Assembly: GCA_965284565.1 (NCBI GenBank)
Contig: OZ260100.1
Location: forward strand, 2,418,001 to 2,482,000
Length of the DNA: 64,000 nucleotides
Reading direction: 5' to 3'
DNA from: BRH-c54 sp965284565
GTDB taxonomy: Bacteria; Bacteroidota; Bacteroidia; Flavobacteriales_E; Vicingaceae
Position 1 is the first letter of the stretch; the number at the start of each line of letters is the position of its first letter. Below, piece by piece: positions 33,148-41,241 of this stretch. A program made the position numbers and the translations under genes. The notes below the pieces were generated by a model, which made no database searches, was not told where the DNA came from, and saw only the letters and a program-made list of their open reading frames with translations.

Positions 33148-33759
33148 ATGAAAATTATATGCATAGGAAGAAATTATTTAGATCACGCTAAGGAACTGAA
33201 TAATCCCGTACCTAAAGAACCTGTCTTTTTTATAAAGCCCGATACAGCTTTGCTGCCTAAAAGAAATCCTTTTGTTTATCCTAGTTTTACTAAGGATTTA
33301 CATTACGAAGTAGAAATAGTGTTGAGAATTAATAGAATAGGGAAGCATATTGAGGAAAAATTTGCTCACAAATATTACAATGAAATAGGAGTGGGGGTAG
33401 ATTTTACTGCTAGAGATGTGCAACAGCAATGTAAAGAAAAGGGGTTGCCTTGGGAAAAAGCCAAAGCTTTTGATTTTTCTGCTCCTACAAGTGATTTTGT
33501 GCCTATTAAAAACTTTAAAGACATTAATCAGCTGAATTTTGAACTAAAAGTAAATGATGAACTAAGGCAAAAAGGAAATACCAAAGACATGTTGTTTAAT
33601 TTTAATCAGATAGTTGCTTATGTATCTCAATTTGTAACACTTAAAATTGGCGATTATATTTATACAGGAACTCCCGCAGGTGTTGGTGCTGTTAAGTTAA
33701 ATGATAAGATAGCCTGTTTTATTGAGGGTGAAAAAATGTTGGAGTTTAATGTGAAATAG
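33148..33759 (+). CDS. Fumarylacetoacetate hydrolase (FAH) family protein
   Basis: 203 residues, a short single-domain member like the acylpyruvases. It starts 'MKIICIGRNYLDHAKEL' and has 'KEPVFFIKPDTALL', the metal-binding Glu-x-Glu in 'HYEVEIVLRI' (about 53-62), 'GVDFTARDVQQQCKEKG' with the third acidic ligand, and 'YTGTPAGVGAVKLNDKI' near the C-terminus. Family members cleave C-C bonds in fumaryl- or acylpyruvates, or decarboxylate oxaloacetate, using Mg or Mn. The exact substrate is not readable from the sequence. It appears monocistronic, following a long AT-rich spacer. Confidence 0.9.
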   Translation: MKIICIGRNYLDHAKELNNPVPKEPVFFIKPDTALLPKRNPFVYPSFTKDLHYEVEIVLRINRIGKHIEEKFAHKYYNEIGVGVDFTARDVQQQCKEKGLPWEKAKAFDFSAPTSDFVPIKNFKDINQLNFELKVNDELRQKGNTKDMLFNFNQIVAYVSQFVTLKIGDYIYTGTPAGVGAVKLNDKIACFIEGEKMLEFNVK

Positions 33760-33868
33760 TTTTTTATGAAATCACTTAAGAATCGTAGGAGGGATATTAA
33801 GAAACAGTATAAAACTATACCTAATAATTTATAACCTGCTAATAAAGTTGCTTAATAATAAAAAAATT

Positions 33869-34321
33869 ATGAGAAAAGATAAAAGTATTTGTGAATTAGA
33901 AGGGTGGGAATGGAATGATGATATCCCAGATAAAAATAGTTCTAATGTAGAATATAGGTTTTATAAATTACATGATAAGCCAATAAACTCTTTAGGTTTA
34001 GATGATGTCCGTTTTTTGATTACTCAAAATTCTGGTTTAGATTTATTAGTAACAATTGCTTTAGAGAGGTTAGAGAAAAATTTGTTTATTGAAGTAGAAT
34101 ACTATCCTGGAGATTTATTTATGTCATTACTTCAAATTAATGATGAATCAAATTATTGGAAAAATAATACCGATAATAAAAATAAACTAATAAAATTGTA
34201 TACGGATCAAAAAAAAAATATGACAAGAATTGGAATGGATAAGGAAGATAAAAAAATGATTAATCAATTTTATAAAGCTTTTGTTGAAGGTAAAACTACT
34301 GATCCTCTTGATTTTTTATAA
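33869..34321 (+). CDS. Orphan CDI-type immunity protein
   Basis: 150 residues. The N-terminal 'SICELEGWEWNDD', the middle 'GLDDVRFLITQNSGLDLLV' and 'YYPGDLFMSLLQ' match the layout of the contact-dependent growth inhibition (CDI) immunity family: Leu-rich 'Leu-x-x-Glu-Asp-Leu-Arg-x-Leu-Ile-x-Gln' followed by 'Tyr-Pro-Gly-Asp-Leu-Leu'. A TTG at 33848 extends the frame by seven codons, but the ATG at 33869 gives the usual family start. No toxin gene lies beside it, so it would be an orphan that protects against a neighbour's toxin. Assignment is by motif memory without a search. Confidence 0.7.
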   Translation: MRKDKSICELEGWEWNDDIPDKNSSNVEYRFYKLHDKPINSLGLDDVRFLITQNSGLDLLVTIALERLEKNLFIEVEYYPGDLFMSLLQINDESNYWKNNTDNKNKLIKLYTDQKKNMTRIGMDKEDKKMINQFYKAFVEGKTTDPLDFL

Positions 34322-34466
34322 AAAAGAGCTATTTGAAGTATTGTTACTATCTACCTGTTTTTTTAACCAAAATCGTAACTAACTTGTTTTGGAGATAATC
34401 TTATAATTTACAATGATGTCTAAGAATTATAATACAGATGATTCACTACCGTAATAAGAAGCATGT

Positions 34467-35399
34467 TTATTTGGCTCGGTTTAAAAATGTCCAAGCCACA
34501 ATGCGACTGGTTTTATTCCCCTGAGACATCGGAATAGTTTTTACTTCAACAGTTTTTACCATTTTTAGTGCTTTATAAATGGTTTTAAGGTGAGTTTGTT
34601 TTGCAACAAGTGTAGTAAACCACAAACAGGAGGATGCAAATTCTTTACTTTGGAATATCATTTTTTGAATAAATTTTTCTTCACCGCCTTCGCACCATAA
34701 TTCTTTATTTTTACCACCAAAGTTTAAGGTAGCTTTTGTTACTTTTTTACGATTTAAATTACTCAATTTACGAAGTGTTCCTGCTTGGGCTTCTTCAGCG
34801 GAAGCATGAAAAGGAGGGTTGCAAATCGTTAAATCAAAGTATTCATCTTTGTTTATAATTCCTCGAAAAATATCTTCTGGATTTAATTGCAATCGGAGTG
34901 TTACATTTCCTTTTAAGGTTGTGTTTTTCTCAATTATTTCAGTTGCTGATTGAATACTAATTGGATCAATATCTGAACCGACAAAAGACCAGCCATATTC
35001 TTTATTTCCAATAATGGGATAAATACAATTTGCTCCCACACCAATATCCAAGCATTTAACTTGACTGTCAGTTGGAATTATTCCATTGTTGCTGCTTCCT
35101 AATAAGTCGGCTATATGGTGAATGTAATCTGCTCTTCCAGGAATTGGTGGACATAAATAGCCCTGTGGAATATTCCAATAATCGATTTCGTAAAAATGCA
35201 TTAATAAAGCTTTGTTCAACATCATCACAGCTTCAGCATCAGAAAAATCTATGGATTCATCATTGTAATTATTTAACCGAACAAATGGAGCTAATTCGGG
35301 GCAACTGATAATAAGTTCTTTGAAATGATAACGACCCTGATGCTTGTTCCTTTGATGCAAACCGATTTTTTTGGGATGTTCTTTTTTCTTTTTCAGCAT
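34467..35399 (-). CDS. rlmF: 23S rRNA (adenine(1618)-N6)-methyltransferase
   Basis: 310 residues of the RlmF/YbiN type. It begins with a basic leader, then 'GLHQRNKHQGRYHF' (characteristic of the family), 'QGYLCPPIPGRADYIHHIAD', the SAM-binding 'CLDIGVGANCIYPI' (about 120-133), and the Asn-Pro-Pro-Phe motif in 'LTICNPPFHASAEEAQAGT' (about 191-209) that holds the target adenine. Length agrees with the family. Single gene on the minus strand. It methylates A1618 of 23S rRNA. Confidence 0.95.
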   Translation of the reverse strand: MLKKKKEHPKKIGLHQRNKHQGRYHFKELIISCPELAPFVRLNNYNDESIDFSDAEAVMMLNKALLMHFYEIDYWNIPQGYLCPPIPGRADYIHHIADLLGSSNNGIIPTDSQVKCLDIGVGANCIYPIIGNKEYGWSFVGSDIDPISIQSATEIIEKNTTLKGNVTLRLQLNPEDIFRGIINKDEYFDLTICNPPFHASAEEAQAGTLRKLSNLNRKKVTKATLNFGGKNKELWCEGGEEKFIQKMIFQSKEFASSCLWFTTLVAKQTHLKTIYKALKMVKTVEVKTIPMSQGNKTSRIVAWTFLNRAK

Positions 35400-35433
35400 C
35401 TAAGGGAATTATTGGATTAGAGTAAAGGCAAAA

Positions 35434-35859
35434 CTAACTATTAAAAATCAACTCTTTTTTACCATAATCTATAATGGCATTGTATTCAGTTAAAATATCG
35501 CTACCTAAAACACCATCAATTACTTCCAACTCTAATTTTTCGTATGATTCATTCACATGTGCTAAATCTAAAATGGTAGCTTCATAGTTTTTAATTGTAA
35601 TGTCATTGAGTTGAAGTTTTTCTAAAGTAACTTTTTTGCTAGTCATAGTGTTAGTACCTAAACCTGTAGATAATCTATCTAAATCTTCGATATGATTGTT
35701 TTTGGTAAATTGAGCAATTCTTGTTTGGTCGAAAACACTTCTGGAAGCTCCTGTGTCTAAAATTAAATTAGCTGTAATATCATTAATAGTAACTTTTAAT
35801 TGTAGGTGAAAACCATCATCTTCTATAGGAATAATTTCAAAAGGAAGCTTAGTTTGCAT
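35434..35859 (-). CDS. Retropepsin-like aspartic protease
   Basis: 141 residues, no signal peptide. The Asp-Thr-Gly-Ala active-site motif is in 'LILDTGASRSVFD' (about 32-44), and a second flap-like stretch is in 'VIDGVLGSDILTEYNAIIDY' (about 113-132), as in clan AA proteases that work as dimers. Homologues are widespread in Bacteroidota without known substrates. It lies 34 bp before rlmF on the same strand, 76 bp after mdh and separated from mdh by a terminator. Confidence 0.85.
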   Translation of the reverse strand: MQTKLPFEIIPIEDDGFHLQLKVTINDITANLILDTGASRSVFDQTRIAQFTKNNHIEDLDRLSTGLGTNTMTSKKVTLEKLQLNDITIKNYEATILDLAHVNESYEKLELEVIDGVLGSDILTEYNAIIDYGKKELIFNS

Positions 35860-35878
35860 AGGGCAGGGGTGTTAGAAA

Positions 35879-35915
35879 AAAAACCTGTCAGGGTTTTAAT
35901 TTCTGACAGGTTTTT
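35879..35915 (-). terminator. Rho-independent terminator after mdh
   Basis: A perfect 13-bp stem (35879-35891 with 35903-35915), loop of 11 bases, T-run on the minus strand, 21 bp past the mdh stop codon. Confidence 0.85.
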
Positions 35916-35935
35916 AAAATGTTTTTATTTAAATT

Positions 35936-36871
35936 TTAAGCTAAAACGCTACTTAAATCCGCATTGGTTTTTTTAACACCTTCAGCACTTTCAGTTAATT
36001 TAGCTTTTTCACTATCCGACAAATTGATTTCAACAATTTTTTCGATACCGTTTTTACCTAATACACAAGGAACACCAATTGCTAAATCGTTTAATCCGTA
36101 CTCACCTTCTAATAAAGCAGAGCAAGGGAATATTTTTTTAGAATCCTGAGCAATAGCTCTAACTAATTCGGAAACGGCAGCTCCTGGAGCATACCAAGCA
36201 GAAGTTCCTAATAAACCTGTTAATGTTGCTCCACCAACTTTGGTGTCTTCAACAACTTTAGCCATTCTGTCTGTCGATAAAAACTCAGAAACAGGAACAC
36301 TATTTCTTACTGCTTTTTCAATTAATGGAACCATACCAGTATCGCTATGTCCGCCAATTACCATTCCGTCAACATCAGAAGCAGGGCAATCTAATGCTTC
36401 AGCCAATCTGTATTTAAAACGAGCACTATCTAACGCTCCACCCATACCAATAATTCTGTGTTTAGGAATGTTGGTAGATTTATGTACTAAATAAGTCATG
36501 GTATCCATTGGGTTACTCACAACAATTATAATAACGTTTGGAGAATGTTTTAATAAGTTTTCAGTAACTGTTTTTACAATTCCTGCATTAATACCGATTA
36601 ACTCTTCACGAGTCATACCCGGTTTTCTTGGGATACCACTAGTAATAACAGCAACATCACTACCTGCTGAAGGACTGTAATCGTTTGTACTTCCGGTAAT
36701 TTTAGTATCGAAACCATTTAAAGAAGCTGTTTGCATTAAGTCCATTGCCTTACCTTCGGCAAAACCTTCTTTAATATCTACTAAAACAACTTCTGAAGCG
36801 AAGTTTTTAATGGCAATGTACTCGGCACAACTGGCTCCTACAGCTCCTGCACCTACTACTGTTACTTTCAT
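35936..36871 (-). CDS. mdh: Malate dehydrogenase
   Basis: Converts malate and NAD to oxaloacetate in the TCA cycle. 311 residues of the LDH-like (thermophile-type) malate dehydrogenase. NAD motif 'VVGAGAVGASCAEYI' (about 4-18), the substrate Arg residues in 'GIPRKPGMTREE' (about 80-91), 'VVSNPMDTMTYL' (about 117-128), and the catalytic His in 'MVIGGHSDTGMVPLI' (about 170-184). Single gene with its own terminator; divergent from msrB. Confidence 0.95.
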   Translation of the reverse strand: MKVTVVGAGAVGASCAEYIAIKNFASEVVLVDIKEGFAEGKAMDLMQTASLNGFDTKITGSTNDYSPSAGSDVAVITSGIPRKPGMTREELIGINAGIVKTVTENLLKHSPNVIIIVVSNPMDTMTYLVHKSTNIPKHRIIGMGGALDSARFKYRLAEALDCPASDVDGMVIGGHSDTGMVPLIEKAVRNSVPVSEFLSTDRMAKVVEDTKVGGATLTGLLGTSAWYAPGAAVSELVRAIAQDSKKIFPCSALLEGEYGLNDLAIGVPCVLGKNGIEKIVEINLSDSEKAKLTESAEGVKKTNADLSSVLA

Positions 36872-37027
36872 AATTTTTTATTTTTTTGAGGATTAATAAT
36901 AGCGTTTAAGTAGCACGAAATTAAACAATCTAAAAATTATTACCAAACAAATTAAATATGATTCTTAGCATAATTTTATCATCCTAAATTTCGTTTGTAA
37001 ATGTAATTTGCTTAAGTTTACTGAAAG

Positions 37028-37573
37028 ATGAATATGATGAACTATTCAAATATAATTATTATGGTGTGTTGTAGTTTGTTGCTAACACAATGTAGTAATG
37101 CTCAAGAAAAATCGACTATGGAAAATACTGAAGACAACACTAAAAAAGACAATCCTTATTATTCAAGAACAGATACAACTAAGTTAGCAGTAAGCGATTC
37201 TGTTTGGAAAACAATTTTACCTGAAGAAATGTATAAAGTAGCTCGAGAGAAAGGAACAGAGTGGGCTTTTTCAGGGAAATATTATGAAACAGATACCAAA
37301 GGAGATTATTATTGCGCTGTTTGCGGAAACCATTTATTTCGTTCGGATGCAAAATTCTCAAGCAGTTGTGGTTGGCCAAGTTTTTATGAAGCCATACATC
37401 CTAACAGTGTAAATTACATAAAAGATTTAAGTCACGGAATGGTAAGGACAGAAGTAACTTGCGGGCGTTGCGATTCTCATTTAGGGCATATTTTTGATGA
37501 CGGGCCACCGCCTACTTATAAACGTTTTTGTATGAACTCTATTGTATTGGATTTTGTGCCTGATGAAGAGTAA
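37028..37573 (+). CDS. msrB: Peptide-methionine (R)-S-oxide reductase, lipoprotein form
   Basis: 181 residues. The N-terminus is a lipoprotein signal ('MVCCSLLLTQC', lipid Cys about residue 22), so the enzyme faces the periplasm. Zn sites 'CAVCG' and 'CGRCD', the domain centre 'SSCGWPSFYEAI' and the catalytic Cys in 'KRFCMNSIVLDF' identify the MsrB domain (about 52-178). It repairs oxidised methionine residues in envelope proteins. The frame stays open for 26 further codons past its TAA stop, to a second TAA at about 37652; see the rejected list. Confidence 0.95.
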   Translation: MNMMNYSNIIIMVCCSLLLTQCSNAQEKSTMENTEDNTKKDNPYYSRTDTTKLAVSDSVWKTILPEEMYKVAREKGTEWAFSGKYYETDTKGDYYCAVCGNHLFRSDAKFSSSCGWPSFYEAIHPNSVNYIKDLSHGMVRTEVTCGRCDSHLGHIFDDGPPPTYKRFCMNSIVLDFVPDEE

Positions 37574-37720
37574 AAGATTGAAGTAAGCTTTAATAATAAT
37601 TCTAATTCAGGTTATCATAAACAAGCTCGTGAAACTGGGAGATCAGTAAAATAAGCGAAATTTATAGCCCTTTTGATGATTTGTAAATTTAATTTAATAA
37701 TTATATTTGTATGAAATAAA

Positions 37721-37783
37721 GTATGACGATTTTCATACATATACAACAATATGTGTTAGGTATGTATGAAAAAGTCATACATA
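37721..37783. promoter_or_regulatory. Cluster of GTATGA/TCATAC inverted repeats, possible operator
   Basis: One repeat is GTATGA-6nt-TCATAC (37721-37738). The second has 9-bp arms around 5 bases (37761-37769 and 37775-37783) with the core TATGTATGA. A third half-site is at 37710. This is the kind of spacing bound by a dimeric regulator. It lies about 270-330 bp before the AraC-type gene. Whether it belongs to the island or to the chromosome is not clear. Confidence 0.4.
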
Positions 37784-37965
37784 TATATAAGTTAACTGCA
37801 AGCTTAAAATACGAACAGAGTACAAATGAAGGACAGAATAAAACATAAACAAGTGAATGACAAATGAACGATCAGACAGCCGAACGCCATGCCAACGCTT
37901 CTGTATTTTTATTTTTTTCTATCACACATTTTAAAAAACAATTTAAGCAGCCGCACAAATAGTAC

Positions 37966-38015
37966 ATTTGCAAAGCCGCACAAGCCAACCCACAACCCAA
38001 GTTTTGCAAAAGAAC
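37966..38015. repeat. TTTGCAA inverted-repeat element, left copy
   Basis: Short arms (TTTGCAAA at 37967-37974 and TTTTGCAAAA at 38002-38011) flank a C/A-rich centre with the pattern CACAAnnCAACnCACAnnCnAA. The same pattern occurs in the element at 46547-46611 on the far side of the copper genes. Confidence 0.65.
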
Positions 38016-38050
38016 CATTTTTTGCCAAAGTATCTAAATGTCAGTATAAT

Positions 38051-38611
38051 ATGAAAATTCACATCAAAAATATGGTATGTAATCGCTGCATAATGGTAGT
38101 AAAAACTGAACTCGAAAAACTTGGGTTTCTCCCCGTTAACTTGTCATTAGGTGAAGTTGAACTTAATAAGGATATTGATGACAATGAAAAATCAATTATC
38201 AATAATCATTTACAGTCTTTCGGATTTGAATTGATTGGACTAAAAAAAAGTCGCATTATTGAAAAGATTAAAAATATAATTATTGAATTAGTGCATCATC
38301 AGGACAACGATATTAAAACCAACCTTTCAGATGTGTTGAGTAGTAAACTCCATCACGATTATAATTATTTATCTAACTTGTTTTCCGAAGTGGAGGGTAC
38401 AACCATTGAAAAATATTTTATTGCCCAAAAAATTGAAAAGGTAAAAGAACTGTTGGTATATGATGAATTATCATTGAGTGAAATTGCTTTACGTTTAAAC
38501 TATTCAAGTGTGGCTTATTTAAGCAACCAGTTCAAAAAAGTAACAGGGCTTACTCCGAGCCACTTCAAACAAATACGTGAGGATAAACGAAAGCCATTAG
38601 ACGAAGTGTAA
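38051..38611 (+). CDS. AraC-family regulator with N-terminal HMA-like metal domain
   Basis: 186 residues from the ATG at 38051. The frame is open upstream to 37889, but that part is low-complexity and overlaps the repeat element. Residues 1-70 form a heavy-metal-associated fold with 'MKIHIKNMVCNRCIMVV' (Cys-x-x-Cys), and residues about 95-186 form the AraC DNA-binding domain with 'LSLSEIALRLNYSSVAYLS' and 'FKKVTGLTPSHFKQIR'. The natural reading is a one-piece copper-responsive activator for the following genes. The linkage of a metal domain to AraC is seen directly; the ligand is inferred from the operon (Cu+ ATPase next, 85 bp away). Confidence 0.85.
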   Translation: MKIHIKNMVCNRCIMVVKTELEKLGFLPVNLSLGEVELNKDIDDNEKSIINNHLQSFGFELIGLKKSRIIEKIKNIIIELVHHQDNDIKTNLSDVLSSKLHHDYNYLSNLFSEVEGTTIEKYFIAQKIEKVKELLVYDELSLSEIALRLNYSSVAYLSNQFKKVTGLTPSHFKQIREDKRKPLDEV

Positions 38612-38696
38612 AAGTTACAAATAAATCCCAAAATTCCGCAATAGCTTTACTGCTCCTTATTGTCAATTTTGTATTGTTAATTAAAACAACCACAAA

Positions 38697-41114
38697 ATGG
38701 CAACAAATAAAAATAAAGAAATCATCTATCTTCTGTTGGAAGATGTCGAAAGTGAACATTGTGCTTTAATCGTTGAAAAAGGGTTGGCAGAAGTTAAAGG
38801 AGTAGAAACCCACAAAGTAGAATTAAACAACCGTAGAGCGGCTATAACCGTAAAAAACACCGAAGCGGTGGGCGAAGCGGTAAAAGCTATCAAAGAGTTG
38901 GGATATGGCGTTTCTACTGTAAAAAATACTTTTCCTGTATTAGGTATGACTTGTGCATCTTGTGCAGGCAGCACAGAAAGTATCGTAAAGTATCAGGAGG
39001 GTGTTGTTAATGCTTCAGTAAACTTTGCTACGGGAAATCTTACCGTTGAGTATCTGCCTAATATGACCAATGCCACAAAACTACAAAAGGCGGTACAGTC
39101 CATTGGTTATGATTTATTGATAGAAAATGAAACCAAACAGCAGGAGACCCTCGAAGCGATCCATGAACAGAAATTCAACCATTTAAAGACCAAAACCACT
39201 TGGGCTGTCATCTTGTCTTTGCCCGTTGTGGTGATAGGAATGTTCTTTATGAATATGCCTTATGCAGATCCGATTATGTGGGCATTTTCCACACCTGTTG
39301 TATTATGGTTAGGTAGAGACTTCTTTGTAAATGCGTGGAAACAAGCCAAGCACCGCTCTGCTAATATGGACACATTAGTAGCATTGAGTACAGGAATTGC
39401 CTATGTGTTCAGCGTATTTAATATGCTCTTTGCGGACTTTTGGCATCAAAGAGGATTACACGCCCACGTTTATTTTGAAGCAGCGGCCGTTATTATCGCA
39501 TTTATTCTATTAGGAAAATTGTTGGAAGAAAAAGCCAAAGGCAATACATCCTCAGCAATAAAAAAGCTAATGGGATTGCAACCTAAAACCGTTATCGTAA
39601 TACAAGCAGAAGGAACAGAAAAACAAACCGCCATTGAAGACGTGAACGCAGGTGATGTTATTCTTGTGAAACCAGGCGAAAAAATTGCAGTGGACGGAAT
39701 TGTGCTTTCAGGCAGTTCCTACGTAGACGAGAGTATGTTGAGTGGTGAACCTGTACCTGTTTTGAAAAAAGAAAAGGAAAAAGTATTTGCAGGGACTATC
39801 AACCAAAAGGGGAGTTTCCAATTTGAAGCGGTTAAGGTTGGAAAAGAAACAATGCTTGCCCAAATCATTAAAATGGTGCAAGACGCACAAGGAAGTAAAG
39901 CTCCTGTTCAGAAATTGGTAGATAAGATTGCAGGGATTTTTGTTCCCATAGTTATTATCATAGCTATTCTAACATTTATTTTATGGTTCTATCTCGGTGG
40001 CGACAATGGAATGGTACAGGGGGTATTAGCTGCCGTTACGGTATTGGTGATTGCTTGTCCTTGTGCTTTGGGGTTGGCTACACCAACGGCAATTATGGTG
40101 GGCGTAGGTAAAGGTGCTGAAAAAGGTATTTTGATTAAAGATGCCGAAAGCCTTGAAATAGCCAAAAAAGTAGATACCATCATATTAGACAAAACAGGAA
40201 CAATTACAGAGGGCAGACCACAGGTTACAGGTATTAAATGGCTGAACAATGACGATACCATAAAAGACATTCTTTTAAGTATTGAAAAGCAATCTGAACA
40301 CCCCTTGGCAGAAGCCGTAGTAAAACATTTAGACGGAGTTAAATCTACTCATGTATCAAACTTTGATAGTGTTACAGGTAAAGGAGCAAAAGCAAGCCAT
40401 AATAACGAAATCTATTTTGTAGGGAATAAAAAACTATTAACAGAAAACAATATTGTTATTCCAAATCAATTACAACAGCAAGCTGATGAATGGGGCAAAC
40501 AAGCCAAAACCGTTATTTGGTTCTCAGACAGCAAACAAGCACTTTCTGTAATTTCCATATCCGATAAGATAAAAGAAACATCAGTAGCGGCCATTAAAGA
40601 AATGCAGGATATGGGTATTGATTTGTATATGCTTACAGGCGATAACAAAACTACAGCAAAAGCCATTGCCGAGCAGACAGGTATCAAACATTACAAAGCC
40701 GAAGTTTTGCCACAGCACAAAGCAGATTTTGTAAAAGAATTGCAACAACAGGGTAAAACAGTTGCAATGGTAGGTGACGGTATCAATGACAGTACAGCAC
40801 TTGCAACAGCAGATGTAAGTATAGCAATGGGTAAAGGTTCAGATATTGCAATGGACGTTGCTAAAATGACAATCATTTCATCAGACCTTACCAAAATACC
40901 GCAAGCAATAAGACTTTCAAAGCAGACTGTAGCCACTATTAAGCAAAACTTGTTTTGGGCATTTATCTATAACCTTATCGGTATTCCTATTGCAGCAGGT
41001 ATTTTATATCCTATTAACGGTTTCTTGCTTAACCCGATGATTGCCGGAGCAGCAATGGCATTGAGTAGTGTAAGCGTAGTAAGTAACAGCTTACGGTTGA
41101 AGTGGAAAAAGTAA
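38697..41114 (+). CDS. copA: Copper-translocating P-type ATPase
   Basis: Exports Cu+ (or Ag+) from the cytosol at the expense of ATP. 805 residues: a degenerate first HMA-like domain with a lone Cys22 ('SEHCALIVEKG'), a regular HMA domain with 'GMTCASC' (Cys86, Cys89), eight membrane helices, the ion motif Cys454-Pro-Cys456 in 'IACPCALGLATP', phosphorylated Asp498 in 'LDKTGTITEG', 'SEHPLAEAV', 'TGDNKTTA' and 'MVGDGINDSTA'. The Cys-Pro-Cys site with 'YN' and 'MxxSS' in the last helices fits the Cu+ group (IB-1). The G+C content is clearly above that of chromosomal neighbours. Confidence 0.95.
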   Translation: MATNKNKEIIYLLLEDVESEHCALIVEKGLAEVKGVETHKVELNNRRAAITVKNTEAVGEAVKAIKELGYGVSTVKNTFPVLGMTCASCAGSTESIVKYQEGVVNASVNFATGNLTVEYLPNMTNATKLQKAVQSIGYDLLIENETKQQETLEAIHEQKFNHLKTKTTWAVILSLPVVVIGMFFMNMPYADPIMWAFSTPVVLWLGRDFFVNAWKQAKHRSANMDTLVALSTGIAYVFSVFNMLFADFWHQRGLHAHVYFEAAAVIIAFILLGKLLEEKAKGNTSSAIKKLMGLQPKTVIVIQAEGTEKQTAIEDVNAGDVILVKPGEKIAVDGIVLSGSSYVDESMLSGEPVPVLKKEKEKVFAGTINQKGSFQFEAVKVGKETMLAQIIKMVQDAQGSKAPVQKLVDKIAGIFVPIVIIIAILTFILWFYLGGDNGMVQGVLAAVTVLVIACPCALGLATPTAIMVGVGKGAEKGILIKDAESLEIAKKVDTIILDKTGTITEGRPQVTGIKWLNNDDTIKDILLSIEKQSEHPLAEAVVKHLDGVKSTHVSNFDSVTGKGAKASHNNEIYFVGNKKLLTENNIVIPNQLQQQADEWGKQAKTVIWFSDSKQALSVISISDKIKETSVAAIKEMQDMGIDLYMLTGDNKTTAKAIAEQTGIKHYKAEVLPQHKADFVKELQQQGKTVAMVGDGINDSTALATADVSIAMGKGSDIAMDVAKMTIISSDLTKIPQAIRLSKQTVATIKQNLFWAFIYNLIGIPIAAGILYPINGFLLNPMIAGAAMALSSVSVVSNSLRLKWKK

Positions 41115-41139
41115 ATATGTATTGAACCAACCGAACAAA

Positions 41140-41241
41140 CAGTAAATCTCACAAATCAAACAATAAATAACACAACAAGAATAAATGTTATTGTGCTGAA
41201 ATTTGGAGTATAAAATAACAATTAAAAAAAATAAAATGAAA
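41140..41241. repeat. Direct repeat, copy 1, leading into the MFS gene
   Basis: About 102 bp from 'cagtaaatctcacaaatc' to the first codons (ATGAAA) of the MFS gene. The same sequence, with about five substitutions and two single-base insertions, precedes the HMA gene at 42720-42823. The match begins and ends sharply, so it is a duplicated 5' leader and not chance AT-richness. Confidence 0.9.

Larger units (their letters stand above)
37574..38050. other. Left border region of the copper island (477 bp, no solid gene)
   Basis: The stretch holds two inverted repeats built from GTATGA/TCATAC at 37721-37738 and 37761-37783, a further single GTATGA at 37710-37715, and the TTTGCAA element at 37966-38011. 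From about 37800 the base composition shifts toward the island's G+C. A weak open frame reading into the regulator gene (from 37889) has a low-complexity sequence and is not credible as protein. No RNA gene seen. Confidence 0.6.

Noticed and set aside
33766..33834. 22-codon frame of basic residues between the FAH and immunity genes
   Set aside because: Too short, no recognisable start signal, no family resemblance.
37574..37654. In-frame open stretch of 26 codons after the msrB stop, ending 'YHKQARETGRSVK'
   Set aside because: It follows a regular TAA, the MsrB domain is complete without it, and there is no readthrough signal or recognisable domain. Probably chance, though it could be a gene remnant at the island's left edge.
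37889..38050. 54-codon N-terminal extension of the AraC-type regulator
   Set aside because: Low-complexity peptide that runs through the inverted-repeat element; the HMA fold begins right at the ATG at 38051.
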